From: Anaeromyces robustus
Taxonomy: Eukaryota; Neocallimastigomycota; Neocallimastigomycetes; Neocallimastigales; Neocallimastigaceae
NCBI GenBank assembly: GCA_002104895.1
Contig: MCFG01000086.1
Location: 115,001 to 179,000, forward strand
Direction: 5' to 3'
Length of the DNA: 64,000 nt
This document shows, one piece after another, positions 1 through 22,424 of this stretch (its first letter is position 1; each line of letters begins with the position of its first letter). Below the pieces are notes generated by a model, which saw only the letters and a list, made by a program, of their open reading frames with translations, was not told where the DNA came from and did no database searches. Both the position numbers and the translations under genes were made by a program.

Positions 1-825
1 ATAATAATAATAAAATATCTATGATATTAAAAATATCTATTTAAAAAAAAATAATTAAAAATTTAAATTGTTTAAAAAAAAAAAAGAAAATTTTGAAAAT
101 CATACTAAACAATTATATGATTAATTTGATTAATATTATTGTTTTTTTTTTTTTTTTGTTTTATTTTATTTTTTTTTTTTTGTTTTATTTTGTTTTTTTT
201 TTTCTGTTTTTTAACATTATAATTCCTAACTTTATATTAATAATATAATATATATTTATTTATTTTTTTATTTATATATAATTATATATATAAAAATAAA
301 AAAATTCATGCAATGTAATTAATTCTTTTTTTTTTTTAATGAATATTTAAATTTCATAAAGATTTTATTTAGTAAAGGTTAGTTGTAGTTTTAAAAGAAA
401 TTCCGGTTAATTAAATAATCACATGATAGAAAGGGTTATATTTATGAAATATATATATTAATAGATATATTAATTATTAATATTATAATAAATTAAAATA
501 ATAATTAGTAATTATATAAATTTTTGAATAATAACTATGTAAATTTTTGAAATATTCAAATTAAATTCCGATAATCCGAAAGTGCAAAATTTACCCTTGT
601 ATGTGGTACAAAGTTATTTTATAAGATATAGATGAAAATATGAGTAATTTTTAATTTTATTTTAATTTTATATTATTTTACTACGATTACTATTATTCTA
701 TTTTATTCCTTAATATGATTATTATAATTAATTTATATTATTAATTAAATAATTATAATTCTAATGTACTGATAAATAATAATATGATAAATAATAATAT
801 GATAAATAAGCTAAATGATTATAAA

Positions 826-905
826 ATAAATAAATAGATAAATAGATAAATAAATAAATAAATAAATAAATAACTAAATAAATAAATAACTAAATAAATA
901 AATAA

Positions 906-984
<79 letters not shown>
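826..984. repeat. AAAT/ATAG tetranucleotide microsatellite
   Basis: Tandem ATAA units with a few interruptions (ATAG, ACTA) in the first half and pure units in the second half. It lies in intergenic DNA. Confidence 0.95.
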
Positions 985-1496
985 ACTAAATGTTATAAAA
1001 TGATATAAAAACTTTAGAAAAAAAATTATATATAAAAAAAGCCATTTTTAACCTTAAAATATTATAAAAGTTTTTGTCAAATATTTGGTAAAGAAAAAAA
1101 GCATTTATATTAAATAATATATTATTAATATATTTATATATATTTTAATATAAGATATATAATAAAATATTGATAAAAATCAATTATAAAATAATTAATT
1201 ATTTATATATATTATAATGTATATAATATATAGATAATTATATTAAAATTAAATAATTTAAAATAATGCATATAATAAATTGTAATGATTAATATATTAA
1301 TTAGTATTAAATATAACCAAAGTTCTTTTTTTTTTTTTTTGTGTCATTAAAAAAAAAAATAAAGAAAAACATTTTTTATTACTATATAATATAATAAGAG
1401 AAATTATTTAAATATTATTAATAATTTATTAATGATAAATAGTATAATATAATATATTTTGTATATTATTAATATAATTTTATTAAATATACAAAA

Positions 1497-1733
1497 TATA
1501 ATATAATATAATATAATATAATATAATATAATATAATATAATATAATATAATATAATATAATATAATATAATATAATATAATATAATATAATATAATATA
1601 ATATAATATAATATAATATAATATAATATAATATAATATAATATAATATAATATAATATAATATAATATAATATAATATAATATAATATAATATAATATA
1701 ATATAATATAATATAATATAATATAATATAATA
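1497..1733. repeat. AATAT pentanucleotide microsatellite, about 237 bp
   Basis: A 5-bp unit (AATAT) repeats about 47 times with almost no interruption. It is the only long period-5 array in the window; most others have period 3 or 4. Confidence 0.95.
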
Positions 1734-1791
1734 AATAATTATAAATATATTATATTTAAATCAATATTTAAAAATTTAAGGAAATAGAAAG

Positions 1792-1824
<33 letters not shown>

Positions 1825-2889
1825 ATTAATAATAATTTATAATATTTAATATTTAACAGAATTAATTTTATTATAAAAATTTTTTTATTGTATTTTTTTT
1901 AGAATATTTTATATTGAATATAATATCAAAAACTATTATTAAAACAATTATAGAAAAGTATAAATAAAAGAAGTTTTTTCCTTTTAATTTTTTTTAATAT
2001 ATTTTTTAATTTAATTAAAATAAAATTCTTTAATTAGTATATTAATGAGTTACATGAAGTTATAACATATAGTAACTATTATAACTATTATATAAATAAA
2101 GAATTCAATAATTCACTTTATTTTTATACATAAAAAGTAAAAATGAATATAAATTAATATTTATTGCTATTAAATTATATAATAATATATATTATTTTAT
2201 ATTAATAATAATTGATATTATTTTAATACTATCATAAATGTATATAACTTTTGGAAATAGAGTAAAAATATAAACTAAAATCTTTGGTGTAATTGAGTTG
2301 TTTTAAACTTTCAATATAATATATAAAAACAAATATAAAAAAGTATAATAAAATAAATATACATATATATATATATATTATAAACAAAAAAAAACAAAAA
2401 AACAAAACAAAAAAAAAAAAAAAAACAAATAAGCAAACGAAGTAAACAAATAAACATTGAAAATAAATTATAGAAAAAATATTATTAATAAATATAAAAA
2501 AATATAAAAAATTTGCTTCATACCATTTTTTTTTTTTTTTTTTCATTTTAATAAATATATCAATAGAAAGTGAACAGGAGTAACAAAAATAATATAAAGT
2601 GTAAAATCAAAAATAAGAAAAAAGTAAAATTAAAAAATTGTGTATAATAATTATTTAAAACTACAAAAAATAATTATAACAAGCTTTATTCATAATAGAA
2701 ATTTTATATATTAAAAAAATATATATATTCATATAATAATAATAATAATAATTAAAAAAAAAATAAGAATAAAAGACTATTTTATAATTATTATTATAGA
2801 ATAGGATAAATAATATACAAATAAGAATTTAAATATTTTTACAAGAATAATAATATAATAATAAATAATTTACATATTAATAATATAAA

Positions 2890-3341
2890 ATGACTACTGA
2901 AGAACAAGAACAACTTCTTAATCCTTCTACTATTGAAGAAAAAGAACAACTTCTTAATCCTTCTACTACTGAAGGACAAGAACAACTTCATAATTTTACT
3001 GCTCCAACTATGTTTAAACCAAAAGTTAACAATGAGAAGTCAAGTAATTTTATAGTGGTTTTGCATAATGTTATAAAAGATATAATTGATGATATTAAAT
3101 ATGGTTGTAAACGTGATCCTGCAGCTAGAAATTATTTAGAATTTATTTTATTATATCCAGGTTTTCATGCTATAATATTACATAGAATAGCACATTTATT
3201 ATGGATTCATCATTTATTATTTATTGCAAGAATGATATCTTTCTTTTCAAGATTTTGGACAGGCTGTGATATTGTAAGTAATTTTATTTTAAATTAATAA
3301 CTGTAATAATATTAATAATAATAAATAATAATATGTAATAA

Positions 3342-3392
<51 letters not shown>

Positions 3393-3604
3393 GTAATAGT
3401 AATAATAATAATAATAAATAATAAATAATAAATAATAAATAATAAATAATAAATAATAAATAAATAATAATAATAATAATACATTAAATAATAATAATAA
3501 TAATATTGATAATAAATAATAAATAATAAATAATAAATAATAATAATAAATAATAAATAATAATAATAATAATAATGATAATAAATAATAAATAATAAAT
3601 AATA

Positions 3605-3703
<99 letters not shown>

Positions 3704-4379
3704 TTATTAAGTAGTAAAAAATAGAATTTATTAATATAAATTCAATAAATAATATTTTATTATATTATATTCCAATAATTATTATAAATACTAATTTAAT
3801 AATAATATTATATATTATTAATATAATGCTTTTTTATAGCATCCTGGTGCAGTTATCGGCAAAAGATTTTTTATAGATCACGGTATGGGTGTTGTTATAG
3901 GTGAAACTACATATATAGGTGATGATGTTACATTGTATCAAGGTGTAACACTTGGTGGTACTAGTACTCAAAAAGGTAAAAGACATCCAACAGTTGAAGA
4001 TGGTGTTGTTATTGGCGCTGGTGCTATTGTATTAGGTCCATTAAATATTGGTACTGGTAGTAGAATTGGTGCAGGATCTGTTGTTATTAAAGATGTTATA
4101 CCACATTCTACTGTTGTAGGTATACCTGGAAAAGTTGTTCGTCAAAGAGGTGTTAAAGTACAGAAAATATTGGATCATGCTAGTCTTCCAGATCCATTTA
4201 CTAGATCTCACAAAATATATGAATATAAGATTGAGAAACTTGAAAAGGAAGTTGAAATATTAAAATCACTATTAATTGAAAATAAAATTATTTGTAAAAA
4301 TGAATTAGCTAAAAGTGAAGAACATATTTGTATGGTATCAAAAATGCCACCAGAAGAACCAAGATCGGATGCCGATTAG
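2890..4379 (+). CDS. Serine O-acetyltransferase (CysE type), two exons
   Basis: Transfers acetyl from acetyl-CoA to L-serine, giving O-acetylserine for cysteine synthesis. Exons are 2890-3273 and 3840-4379, joined in phase 0, giving 307 aa. The intron begins GTAAGT and ends ATAG. Residues 1-35 hold a 12-residue tandem repeat (EQLLNPST). The region from about residue 50 follows the short Bacillus-type enzyme: [10 protein letters not shown], then [30 protein letters not shown], the left-handed beta-helix hexapeptides, and GKRHPT. By alignment with E. coli CysE (D143, H158, H193) the catalytic Asp, His and distal His would be D127, H142 and H177. The C-terminal [10 protein letters not shown] and coiled tail also match the Firmicutes form. 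The family call is very secure. Bacterial origin by transfer is inferred from this similarity and from the enzyme's patchy presence in fungi. Confidence 0.93.
3320..3704. repeat. AAT/ATAA microsatellite filling the serine acetyltransferase intron
   Basis: About 385 of the 566 intron bases (3274-3839) are AAT and AATAAATA units. The remaining sequence next to the acceptor is ordinary AT-rich intron ending TTTTTATAG. Confidence 0.95.
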
Positions 4380-11365
<6,986 letters not shown>

Positions 11366-14139
11366 TTTATATTCTTATTTTTTCTTTTATCAAATATTTG
11401 TTGTTAAAATTCGAAAAGAATGGAAAAAAATATTCTTTTTTAATATATGATAATATATATATTTTTATTATTATTGAATATATTTTTATTAAATAAATTT
11501 GAAAAATATATATCTATATATATTAAATAATTTAGATTAGATTGACAAAAAAAGGTATGGAAAATTTTATTTTTGATATATACTCTATTTAATAAATAAA
11601 AAATGGTATATTTTTTTGACACAATATAGTTATTTTTCTAAAATAATATTAAAATTGAAATTATTTTTATAATAAAATTATGGTTTCATTTTATATTTTA
11701 TTATAATACTTTATTATAATAATATTCCAATAACTTTTTTTTTTTTTTAAAAAAATGATAAGTTGATAATTAATTCAATAATTACTGTGTATATTATTAA
11801 AAGCTTTTCAATTCAATTTGAATATGTATTTATTACAATTACTTTATGAATTGCTTTAATGGTTTTAAAAATAAAAATATTATATGAAATATTATGTAAA
11901 TAATATATATTTTTTATTAATATTTATTTAAATTAATTTTATAAATTAATCTATTTGCCAATATATATGATGTTAAAAGTAATATTAATTGTATATATAT
12001 GAAAAAAAAAAATAAATTTCATTAATTATTTTTTAATGTTTAAGAAAATCTTATATTAATATTTCTTTTAATAAAAAAAAAATCTTAGTTTATTTTAAAA
12101 AACTGATAATTTTATAAAATTAACGTAAATATATTATAATTTATAATAAATAATAAAATAAATATAGTAAAAATGATATGAGAATTATTACACTTTATAT
12201 GTTATTAATTAAGAAGAATTTAAGAAAAATTCTTAATTTGAGTTGATAATATTGTTGAAACTATTATGATTTTATTTTAAAATCATATATCACCCTTTTT
12301 TATATATATTTTAATAAATATAATTATTGAAAAATTCGTACAAATATTTTTTTGTCTTAACAATTTTAATATTTCTTTATTATTAATAATAATATCAATC
12401 TTATTTTTTTAAAATTCTTGAATTATAATCTTATTTAAAACTTAATTAAACTAAAAAAAAAAAAAATAGAAAGAAAAAAAATTTTTTTTTTCTAAAATAA
12501 CTAAAAATTTCATATATATATGAAATTTTATAATATAATAAATATTTATATAAATTAAAAATATAAATTTTTTAATACTGTACTTAATAATAATATAAAT
12601 ATATAAAATATAATATACAAAAAAATACTTCATAAAAATTTATAATAAATAAATATACTAAAAATATTATATAAAAGTTTAATAATTATTATTTAAATAA
12701 TATTTCTATTATTTTTTTTATTTTATTTCCTTTTTTTTATTTACATAATGAAATAATAATAATTAAATTATTTTATATTCAGAATTAAATAATATTATAT
12801 ATAAAAATAAATTCAATATATATTAATACAAATGTAATATATAATAAAATATATTATTATTAATGAAATTTTTAGTAACATATGGTGTTTTTTTTAAAAA
12901 AAAATATTACAATATATTATATTGTATAATTGAATATATTAGCTTATATATGTTAATATTGTATTCTAAAATATATTATTTTAGTTATCTTCTAAAGCGA
13001 TTGTGTGAAATAATTCGATATATTAACTTTATATTATAATATATAATAAAGTAATTTAATAGATCCAATAAAATATGTTACCAATATAGAATTATAGTTA
13101 TCAAATTTTATAATGAAAAATCTATATTAAAGTTTAAAATTTTTGTTTTATATATGGTGAGAGTATATTATAATATATGCTATTATTAAAACAATTTAAA
13201 ATTATCAAAAAAGTTTTTATCTTTAACCAAAAAATTTAAAATGATAATAAGAAAAACATTGATAATAAAAATTTTAAAACTATAATAATTTTAAATAATA
13301 ATAAAATAATAAAATAAAATATTAATCAAAGAATAAAATATTAATCAAAGATGATATATAAAATGATTATGAAAGAATTATATATTAATATTTAATAATG
13401 ATTAAAGTAAAAATAAACCTAATATTTCATTATATACATGACTAAATAATAATAATAATAATTTTATTTAGTAATATTTATTAATAATTTATTTAATATT
13501 AATTAAATCATATAATATTTTATATTCTGAAAATTCCATCTATAATTCAATTTTTTTTCTATTTGTTTTTCTCTTTTTAAAATTTATCTTTTTTTTTTCT
13601 TTTCTAAAATTTTATTTTTTGTTATTCTTTTCTTAATTTATTAATTTATCCACCTGTCATATGATCATATTTTTAAATAATTTTAAAAATTTTTATATAT
13701 AATAATTAACTGCATATAAAACTATTATATAAATAAATTGTGTCAATATATTTTACAAAAAATAAATATATAAATATATGAATAAATAAATAAATAAATA
13801 TAATAAAAAAGTAAAGTTTAAAGCATTATAAATACTATAAATATATTTAATTTTAATATTTATTGACACCTTTCAAATATTATAATATTTATTTATTCTT
13901 TAAAAAATATGTGAATATTATATATTTTTTAAATAATACAATGTATTTGGAATTAAAAGATGCAATCCCATAAACTATGATATATTAAAACAATATTAAT
14001 TTATTATATTATAATACATCACTTAATAGTTTTATTTGGCAGTGTAAAATTATGATTAATAAATGAAATAAAAAAAAATAAAAAAAAAATAAAAATAAAA
14101 TATTAAAATAAAATAAAATAAAATAAAATAAAATACATA

Positions 14140-14334
<195 letters not shown>

Positions 14335-14854
14335 ATGTTAAATATATTTTAAATAAAAAATATATATTAAATACTTTCAATTATAATATATTTTAACTTT
14401 TTTTAATATAATTTTTTAATTATATTTAAGAAATAATTACCTTTTTTAATAGTTTATGTTGTTGGAATATTTAGAATTTAGAAAGTAATCAATAAATAAT
14501 AAAGAAAAAAGAAAGATTATTATTGGTTTATTTTTAGCTTAAAAAAAAAAGTATTTTTTTAGTGCTTTTTAGATTATATATATATTTCGATTAAATTTAT
14601 ATTATTAATATGAAATATTTATATATTCAATTTATAATTATTAATGAATAATAAAGTTGTTATATTTCTAATATTATAATATTGGAATTATAAACTATAA
14701 TTTTTTCTTTCATTTTATCGTATATTTTAATCTTAATAATAAAAGCAATAATGATTGATGAATTTGAATAATTATTGTATAAAAAAATAAAAATAAAATA
14801 AGTTTAGATTATTTTACTATAGTGTAATTATTTTTTACTTATAAATTTATAAAA

Positions 14855-15042
<188 letters not shown>

Positions 15043-15981
15043 CAATTTTTTTTTTTTAAGACTAAAGGGTAAATAAATCAATAAATGAATAAATAAAAAA
15101 TGTAATAAAAATATACTTATTTTTTTTTTTTTCCTAAATATTTAAAATTTATCATTTTTTTTAATTAAATAAATTTTATAATAGGATTAAATTTTTTTTT
15201 TGATTCTAATATGATTTTTATCTTTAAGGAAATTAACATACTAACCTAGTGATTTTTTATAACATTAATTATTATTAAAAAGGCAGTATCGATTTATTAA
15301 TTATTAATACTATATTGATATTAGTTTAAATCCAAATCACCTTCAAAATTATTACTTAAACACATAATTTTATTGTTATATAATATATATTAATAAAATC
15401 ATATTTCTTTATATAAATAAATAACATTATTAATAAATAGAAAAATATAAATATTCATATTATTTGAATAACATTTTTTTTTAAAAAATATTATATACTT
15501 GTTTAATTGTGAAAATACTATATATAATAGAATGATTATTCAAAAACAAACAGGCAAATAAACCAACAACAATAATATTATATTAATAAAAAGAAAAGAT
15601 AAAAAAAAAAAAAAAGGAAATAAATATAAAATATTTTATATTTATATATTATTTATTATTAATATATGTCATTTATTATTAAAATAAATGGTGCTTTTAT
15701 TTTTAATTTTTGTATTTTACTTATTTATTTTATTTATTAATTTTTATATTATTGTTTTTTAATTATTTAATTATTTTATTGTATTTCTTTTTCTATGTTA
15801 GGGTTGATTAAATAATGCTTATTTAATAATTATTAAAAATAAATATATATATATATATAGATAGATTAATAATACAAAATTAATTTAACATTTTCTATTT
15901 TTTTTTTTATATTATTATTATTATTATAATGTTTATTATTATTAATATTAATTTTTTAATTGTATTTTTATTTTTCTTTTT

Positions 15982-16022
<41 letters not shown>

Positions 16023-16226
16023 CTAAGCATATATATATATTTAAAACTTAGATTTTAAAATTTATTCTATTCCCTTTACTTTTAGTTTTACTATTTATAT
16101 AATATAATATAATATAATATATTATTAATTTATTTTTTATATATCTTTATTGAAAAAAGAAAAAAAAAATAGTTAGTCTAGTCTATTATTATTATTTTAA
16201 TAATTATGATGAAGAAAACTATTTAA

Positions 16227-17526
<1,300 letters not shown>

Positions 17527-19131
17527 TTTTAATATTTATATAATTAAACAAATAAAATATATCTGTGCTGTTTAAATATATATATATAAATAATTTTAAT
17601 ACATTAAAAGTAAGAATAAAATTAAATTTCATCAAGAAGTAATTTTTGATGAACCAAAATTTCATTTTATTAATTCAAAATTGAATTAGATTTTGTTTAA
17701 TTTAGAGATTATATTATTTCAAATATTGACAATAATTTATATTATATATTTATATTTGTTAGTTATATTTATATTTATTATTTTTTTTATTTTATTTTAG
17801 ATATTTAATAATATATATATTCTTACATTTTGGTTATACTTTTAATAGATTTTGAAATATTAAAAAAAAAAAAAAAAAAAGAAATATACAATAGTAATCT
17901 TTGATTTACTATTTTATTAATGTTATGCTATTTAGTAAATAATTTGTTTTATCATAAAAACAAATGAATTTTGAATTTTTTAAAATAATAAATATTGTTT
18001 TTATAAGTGTTTGTGCCTTATTTTTTCTTTTTTGTTTTTAAATTCCTGATTAAAATTTAAATTTAAATTTAAAACAAAAAGAATGATTATCATATAAAAT
18101 ATTTATAAATACTTAAACTTTTTTTTGATATCTTATATGTAAATTATGTTTATTTTATTATTTATTTAAATAATTATTTGTTTTGTATTTGAACAATTAC
18201 TTTTGAGAATGAATAATGATGAAATTTATTTCTGTTTTTCACTTTTTCTTTTTCTTTTATTATTTTATTTATGTAACTTTTTTTTAAAAATTTTTTTAAA
18301 AGAAAGAAAATAAATATATTTACAAACAAAATACTTTTATATAAATATTTGAAAAAAATGATTATCAATCTATTATATATATATATTAATAATAAATAGA
18401 TATATTTATTAATTATATTAATTATATAAATATAAAATAGTAAATAATATTTAAATTATTAATTTAAATTAATAAATTTTTAATAATTATATTTAAAAAT
18501 AAATAAATTAGTAGATAAATAAATAAATTAGTAAATAAATAAAATAATAAATATATAAGTAAATAAATGAATTAATAAAAAACTTTAATAAGATTTATTT
18601 TAATTATTTAATAATAAAACTTGAATATTATTGGAGAATCTTTACTATTTGTGTATATAACATTATAATCTAATATATTAGATTTAGTTTTTACATTATT
18701 TTAAAAATATAATTATTTAATATATATATAACTTGGTAATATTTTTTAACTCTATTTTTAACTAAAGTATAATTATAGATTTTTTTATATTATTATTTAA
18801 AAAATTATAATTAAAGATTAATAATAATATATTAAATAATAGTAATACAATAATATATTACTTTCGTGTATAATATATTTTGTTTATATTAAAAATAATT
18901 AATAAATTAGGAACAATGTGGACTTTTAATGAAAGTGTAGGCTATTCTAGCCAATAAATCAATTTTTTTTAAATTATTCCTATTAAAGAACATTTAAATA
19001 AAGGATGCTCGGTATAAATTAGGATAATATAAAGTAGGATAAATAATAAAGTACAAGAATCGATAATTAAATAAATACATAAATAATAAATAAATAATCA
19101 ATAAATGATTAATCAATTAGTTAATATATAA

Positions 19132-19197
19132 ATAAATAAATAAATAAATAAATAAATAGTAAATAAATAAATAAATAAAAAAATAAATAAAAACTAA

Positions 19198-19252
<55 letters not shown>

Positions 19253-19257
19253 ATATA

Positions 19258-19340
<83 letters not shown>

Positions 19341-19342
19341 AT
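19132..19342. repeat. AAAT microsatellite, about 210 bp, directly abutting a dispersed repeat
   Basis: Tandem AAAT with several variants in the left third. It ends about 20 bp before the start of dispersed-repeat copy A. Confidence 0.94.
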
Positions 19343-19361
19343 ATAAAAACAAAGAAATTAA

Positions 19362-19935
19362 TTTTGAAATATATTTATTATTAAATGTTGTTATTAAAGT
19401 TTTTTTTAATGTAAATACATCTTAAAGTCGTTGTATTAATTATTTCGTTTAATTATTAATATGCCACAATAAATATAAATACAAATGTAATTCAAAAAAT
19501 TTTTAAACTTTGAACTAAAACAAAATTAATATATAAACTTTAATTATTATAAAATATTTCATCATTAATATATTGTACAATAAAGAGTCTCATTTACAAC
19601 CGAGAACCGTCATCTTTTATTTTTTGATTTATTATAGGTGCACTTAGACCCACTCCGTCAAACACAATATCATTCTCCGACCGAATGTATGCCGCCGTTG
19701 TTGCAAATAACACCTCTTCATACTGAAAGTCCTGATGCTAAATTAATTTAAGGTTTAGATATTAAGTTGGTTAAATCCTAAAAGTGTGATGCCATGACCA
19801 GAATAATCATCAGTAATAATATTTATAATAATGTTATTAATTAAATCACAAGTTTGAAAATTGTCTATTCTATAATGGAAAAAAAATAAAAATTTTTTAT
19901 AGTAAGAATAATTCTTCTGATGTCAATTTTATTAA
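19362..19935 (+). repeat. Dispersed repeat, copy A (inverted relative to copy B at 30155-30580)
   Basis: Aligns as reverse complement with 30155-30580 over its whole length, including an exact 37-bp match (19750-19786 against 30306-30270). Copy A carries about 115 bp of extra, less AT-rich sequence at about 19601-19715. The 300-400 bp to its right (to about 20300) are also non-simple sequence and may belong to the same element. This looks like the remnant of a transposable element; an LTR-type element is possible, but I cannot assign a family. It is old and broken. Confidence 0.82.
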
Positions 19936-20458
19936 AACCAAAGTATATACAAATGAGAGGAAGTTATCATCTAACTCATTTAAAAAACTGAGAAATTTAA
20001 ACTTCAAAATGGATAAATTTGGAAAAATTAGAATTTTGTACTTAATTTTCTAAAACAAGAAGAAAATCTTGATGGATTTTTAAATAGAATTAATCAAAAA
20101 AACTTACATTGAGAACATAAATTTGAATATTTTTGTGATTAATTCTAAGTATGAAATGCAAAGAATTCTCACTACTAGTGAAGATGTTCCAATGGATAGA
20201 GAATATCAACAGAGTCAATTTCAATATCTAATTTTTTATATTTCATTATTTCATTAGAAAATTAAATGACCACAAAATAAAAATGTATGTGGACAATTAA
20301 TTGCTAAATTGACAGAATTTTTTTTTTTTTAGATTTGTGTTTATATAAATTTTAAATAATTGATAAAATATATTTTTATACTTTCTTTAATATGACTATA
20401 AAATCTTATATTTATAAAATTAATAATTTATATTTTGTATTATATATTTGGAAAAAAA

Positions 20459-20591
<133 letters not shown>

Positions 20592-20627
20592 TATAACTTC
20601 CCTAATAAGTATTATTTTTTTTAAAAA

Positions 20628-20750
20628 ATGTACTTTACTATTGCACATAATCTTGAGAATTCCTAACATCTAATAATATTTTTTATAAAAATGCACTTTA
20701 CTATTGCCACATAATCATGAGAATCCCTAACATCTAATAATAATTTTTTT
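20628..20750 (+). repeat. Diverged 63-bp tandem duplication
   Basis: The unit beginning AATGTACTTTACTATTG at 20627 recurs at 20690 with a few substitutions and one added base. Both units end with CCTAACATCTAATAATA. Related CCTAATA words recur just outside at about 20599 and inside the adjacent island at about 20791 and 20818. Confidence 0.85.
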
Positions 20751-20759
20751 TTTTTTTTT

Positions 20760-21020
20760 TTCTATATCCGGGGTATGCTTCTTTGATCTTCCCTAATGTG
20801 AAGCAGTAAGCCCACTCCCTAATAATTAGGTGGTAATGTGTCCCTCATGGACTGCCATACTGAAGTCAGCTTCGGCTCTCCCAATCTTGTACAATAATTG
20901 CTGAATTTATATCCGCGAGCCACATATTGTTATCGGCGCCCGACATACCTCTAACGAGGCTGGTGAAGCCCAGCCCAGAAGTCACGTGATTCTAATCCAC
21001 TTGGTTATTCTACATTACAG
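20760..21020. other. GC-richer island of unknown nature with a hairpin
   Basis: About 260 bp with much higher GC than all surrounding non-coding sequence. It contains a perfect 6-bp stem hairpin at 20958-20975 (GGCTGG, loop TGAAGC, CCAGCC). No open frame of note on either strand, no tRNA or 5S rRNA fold that I recognise. It could be a non-autonomous transposable element, a fragment of a larger element or a non-coding RNA gene. Confidence 0.5.
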
Positions 21021-22376
21021 ATCTAATAATAATATTGTATTACTCAAATTAATTTCCTTTATAAAATTATTTTCATGTTCTTTAATTAATACGTCTATAA
21101 TATATATATAAATATGTATATTTTAATAGAGAATAAAATATAGTTAAAAGACAATTAATTATTATATTTTCTGTTATTTTAAATTAATATATATAATTAT
21201 TTTTTTATTTATTTATTCCTCTAATTTTTCTCTTATATAATTATTATAATTTGTTTTAGAACATCCTGTATTAATTATTGGTCTTTTATAAAATATTATT
21301 ATAAATCTTTATATTAAAAATTAAAAATTATGTAAAATTAAAAATTCGTATAAATTATTTTACTCAACGATATTATTATATTGATAAAAGTATTTTTTTT
21401 ATTTTTATTCACATGTATTTGTTTTAGCTGAATTCAAAAAGAATTGTTCATTTTATATCAATATTATTATAATTTTTTTTAATTAAAAATATATCATTAA
21501 GTATATAAATTAATATATTATTTTAATGAATATATACAAGTAATTATTATTTTTATTTTTATTGTTTTTTGACTGATCATTTCAAAAATACCTTTTACAT
21601 ACAAATTTTGACTATTCTTTTTTTATTATTTAAAAATTTAATTAAAAAATTAATTTTTAGGATTAAATATATAATTAAAAAATTAAAGTTTATCTTATTT
21701 TATATATAAGAAATTTATACATGAAACATTACTATAAAAATTTTTAAATTTTTTTTGGTAATGTAAGGATATATAAAATTGGTATATATGTTAATTGGAG
21801 AGTTTTACAAATCCAAATCCACTTTTTAATGTAATAGATTCATTTCTTTTAATTATTTATATTATTGTTTTATATATTATTATTATTATAATTTTTTTAA
21901 AATAATTGTTATTAAAAAATTAAAAAAGGTTGTATGGTAAAAAATAAATATATATGTAATATATAAGTATATACATATTAATAATTAATATATAATAATT
22001 AAGTTTTTTTTTTTTTATCAAAAAATTATCATTATACATTAATGAAAATATGTTGTGGTAAAAATTGTATTTAAATTTTTGATAATGATATATTATATTA
22101 ATTAAAAAAATAAGAATATTACAAATAAATAATAAATTCTACATAAGCGAAAACACATCGGCGAAATGCACAACTCCCAACAAAGTATTTAACAATGAAA
22201 AATAATACTAATGATAAGTTATATTATTATTAATACTTCTTTTCTATTAAATATATATATTACAAATATTTAACAAAAAAATAAATAAAATTAAATAAAA
22301 ATATTAAATAAATTTTTTTTTTTTAAAAAAAAGATAATATCTATTTTATTTTTTGTATTTAAAATAGAGGAAAAAA

Positions 22377-22424
<48 letters not shown>

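Larger units (their letters stand above)
1..2889. other. Gene-free AT-rich region upstream of the serine acetyltransferase gene
   Basis: I see no gene here. The stretch is A/T homopolymers and simple repeats, including an AAAT-type array near 826-984 and a pure pentanucleotide array at about 1497-1733. The only longer open frame (minus strand, 2232-2546) reads as Lys, Phe, Ile and Tyr runs over simple sequence and is not credible as protein. The last few hundred bases before 2890 probably hold the promoter and 5' UTR of the + strand gene, but no specific element stands out from the AT background. Confidence 0.7.

Noticed and set aside
2232-2546. 104-codon minus-strand frame
   Set aside because: Made of Lys, Phe, Ile and Tyr runs over simple AT sequence; no domain and no homology pattern.
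20760-21020. tRNA or 5S rRNA gene in the GC-rich island
   Set aside because: No cloverleaf, no clear B box and no 5S consensus were found; only a single hairpin and a weak A-box-like word.
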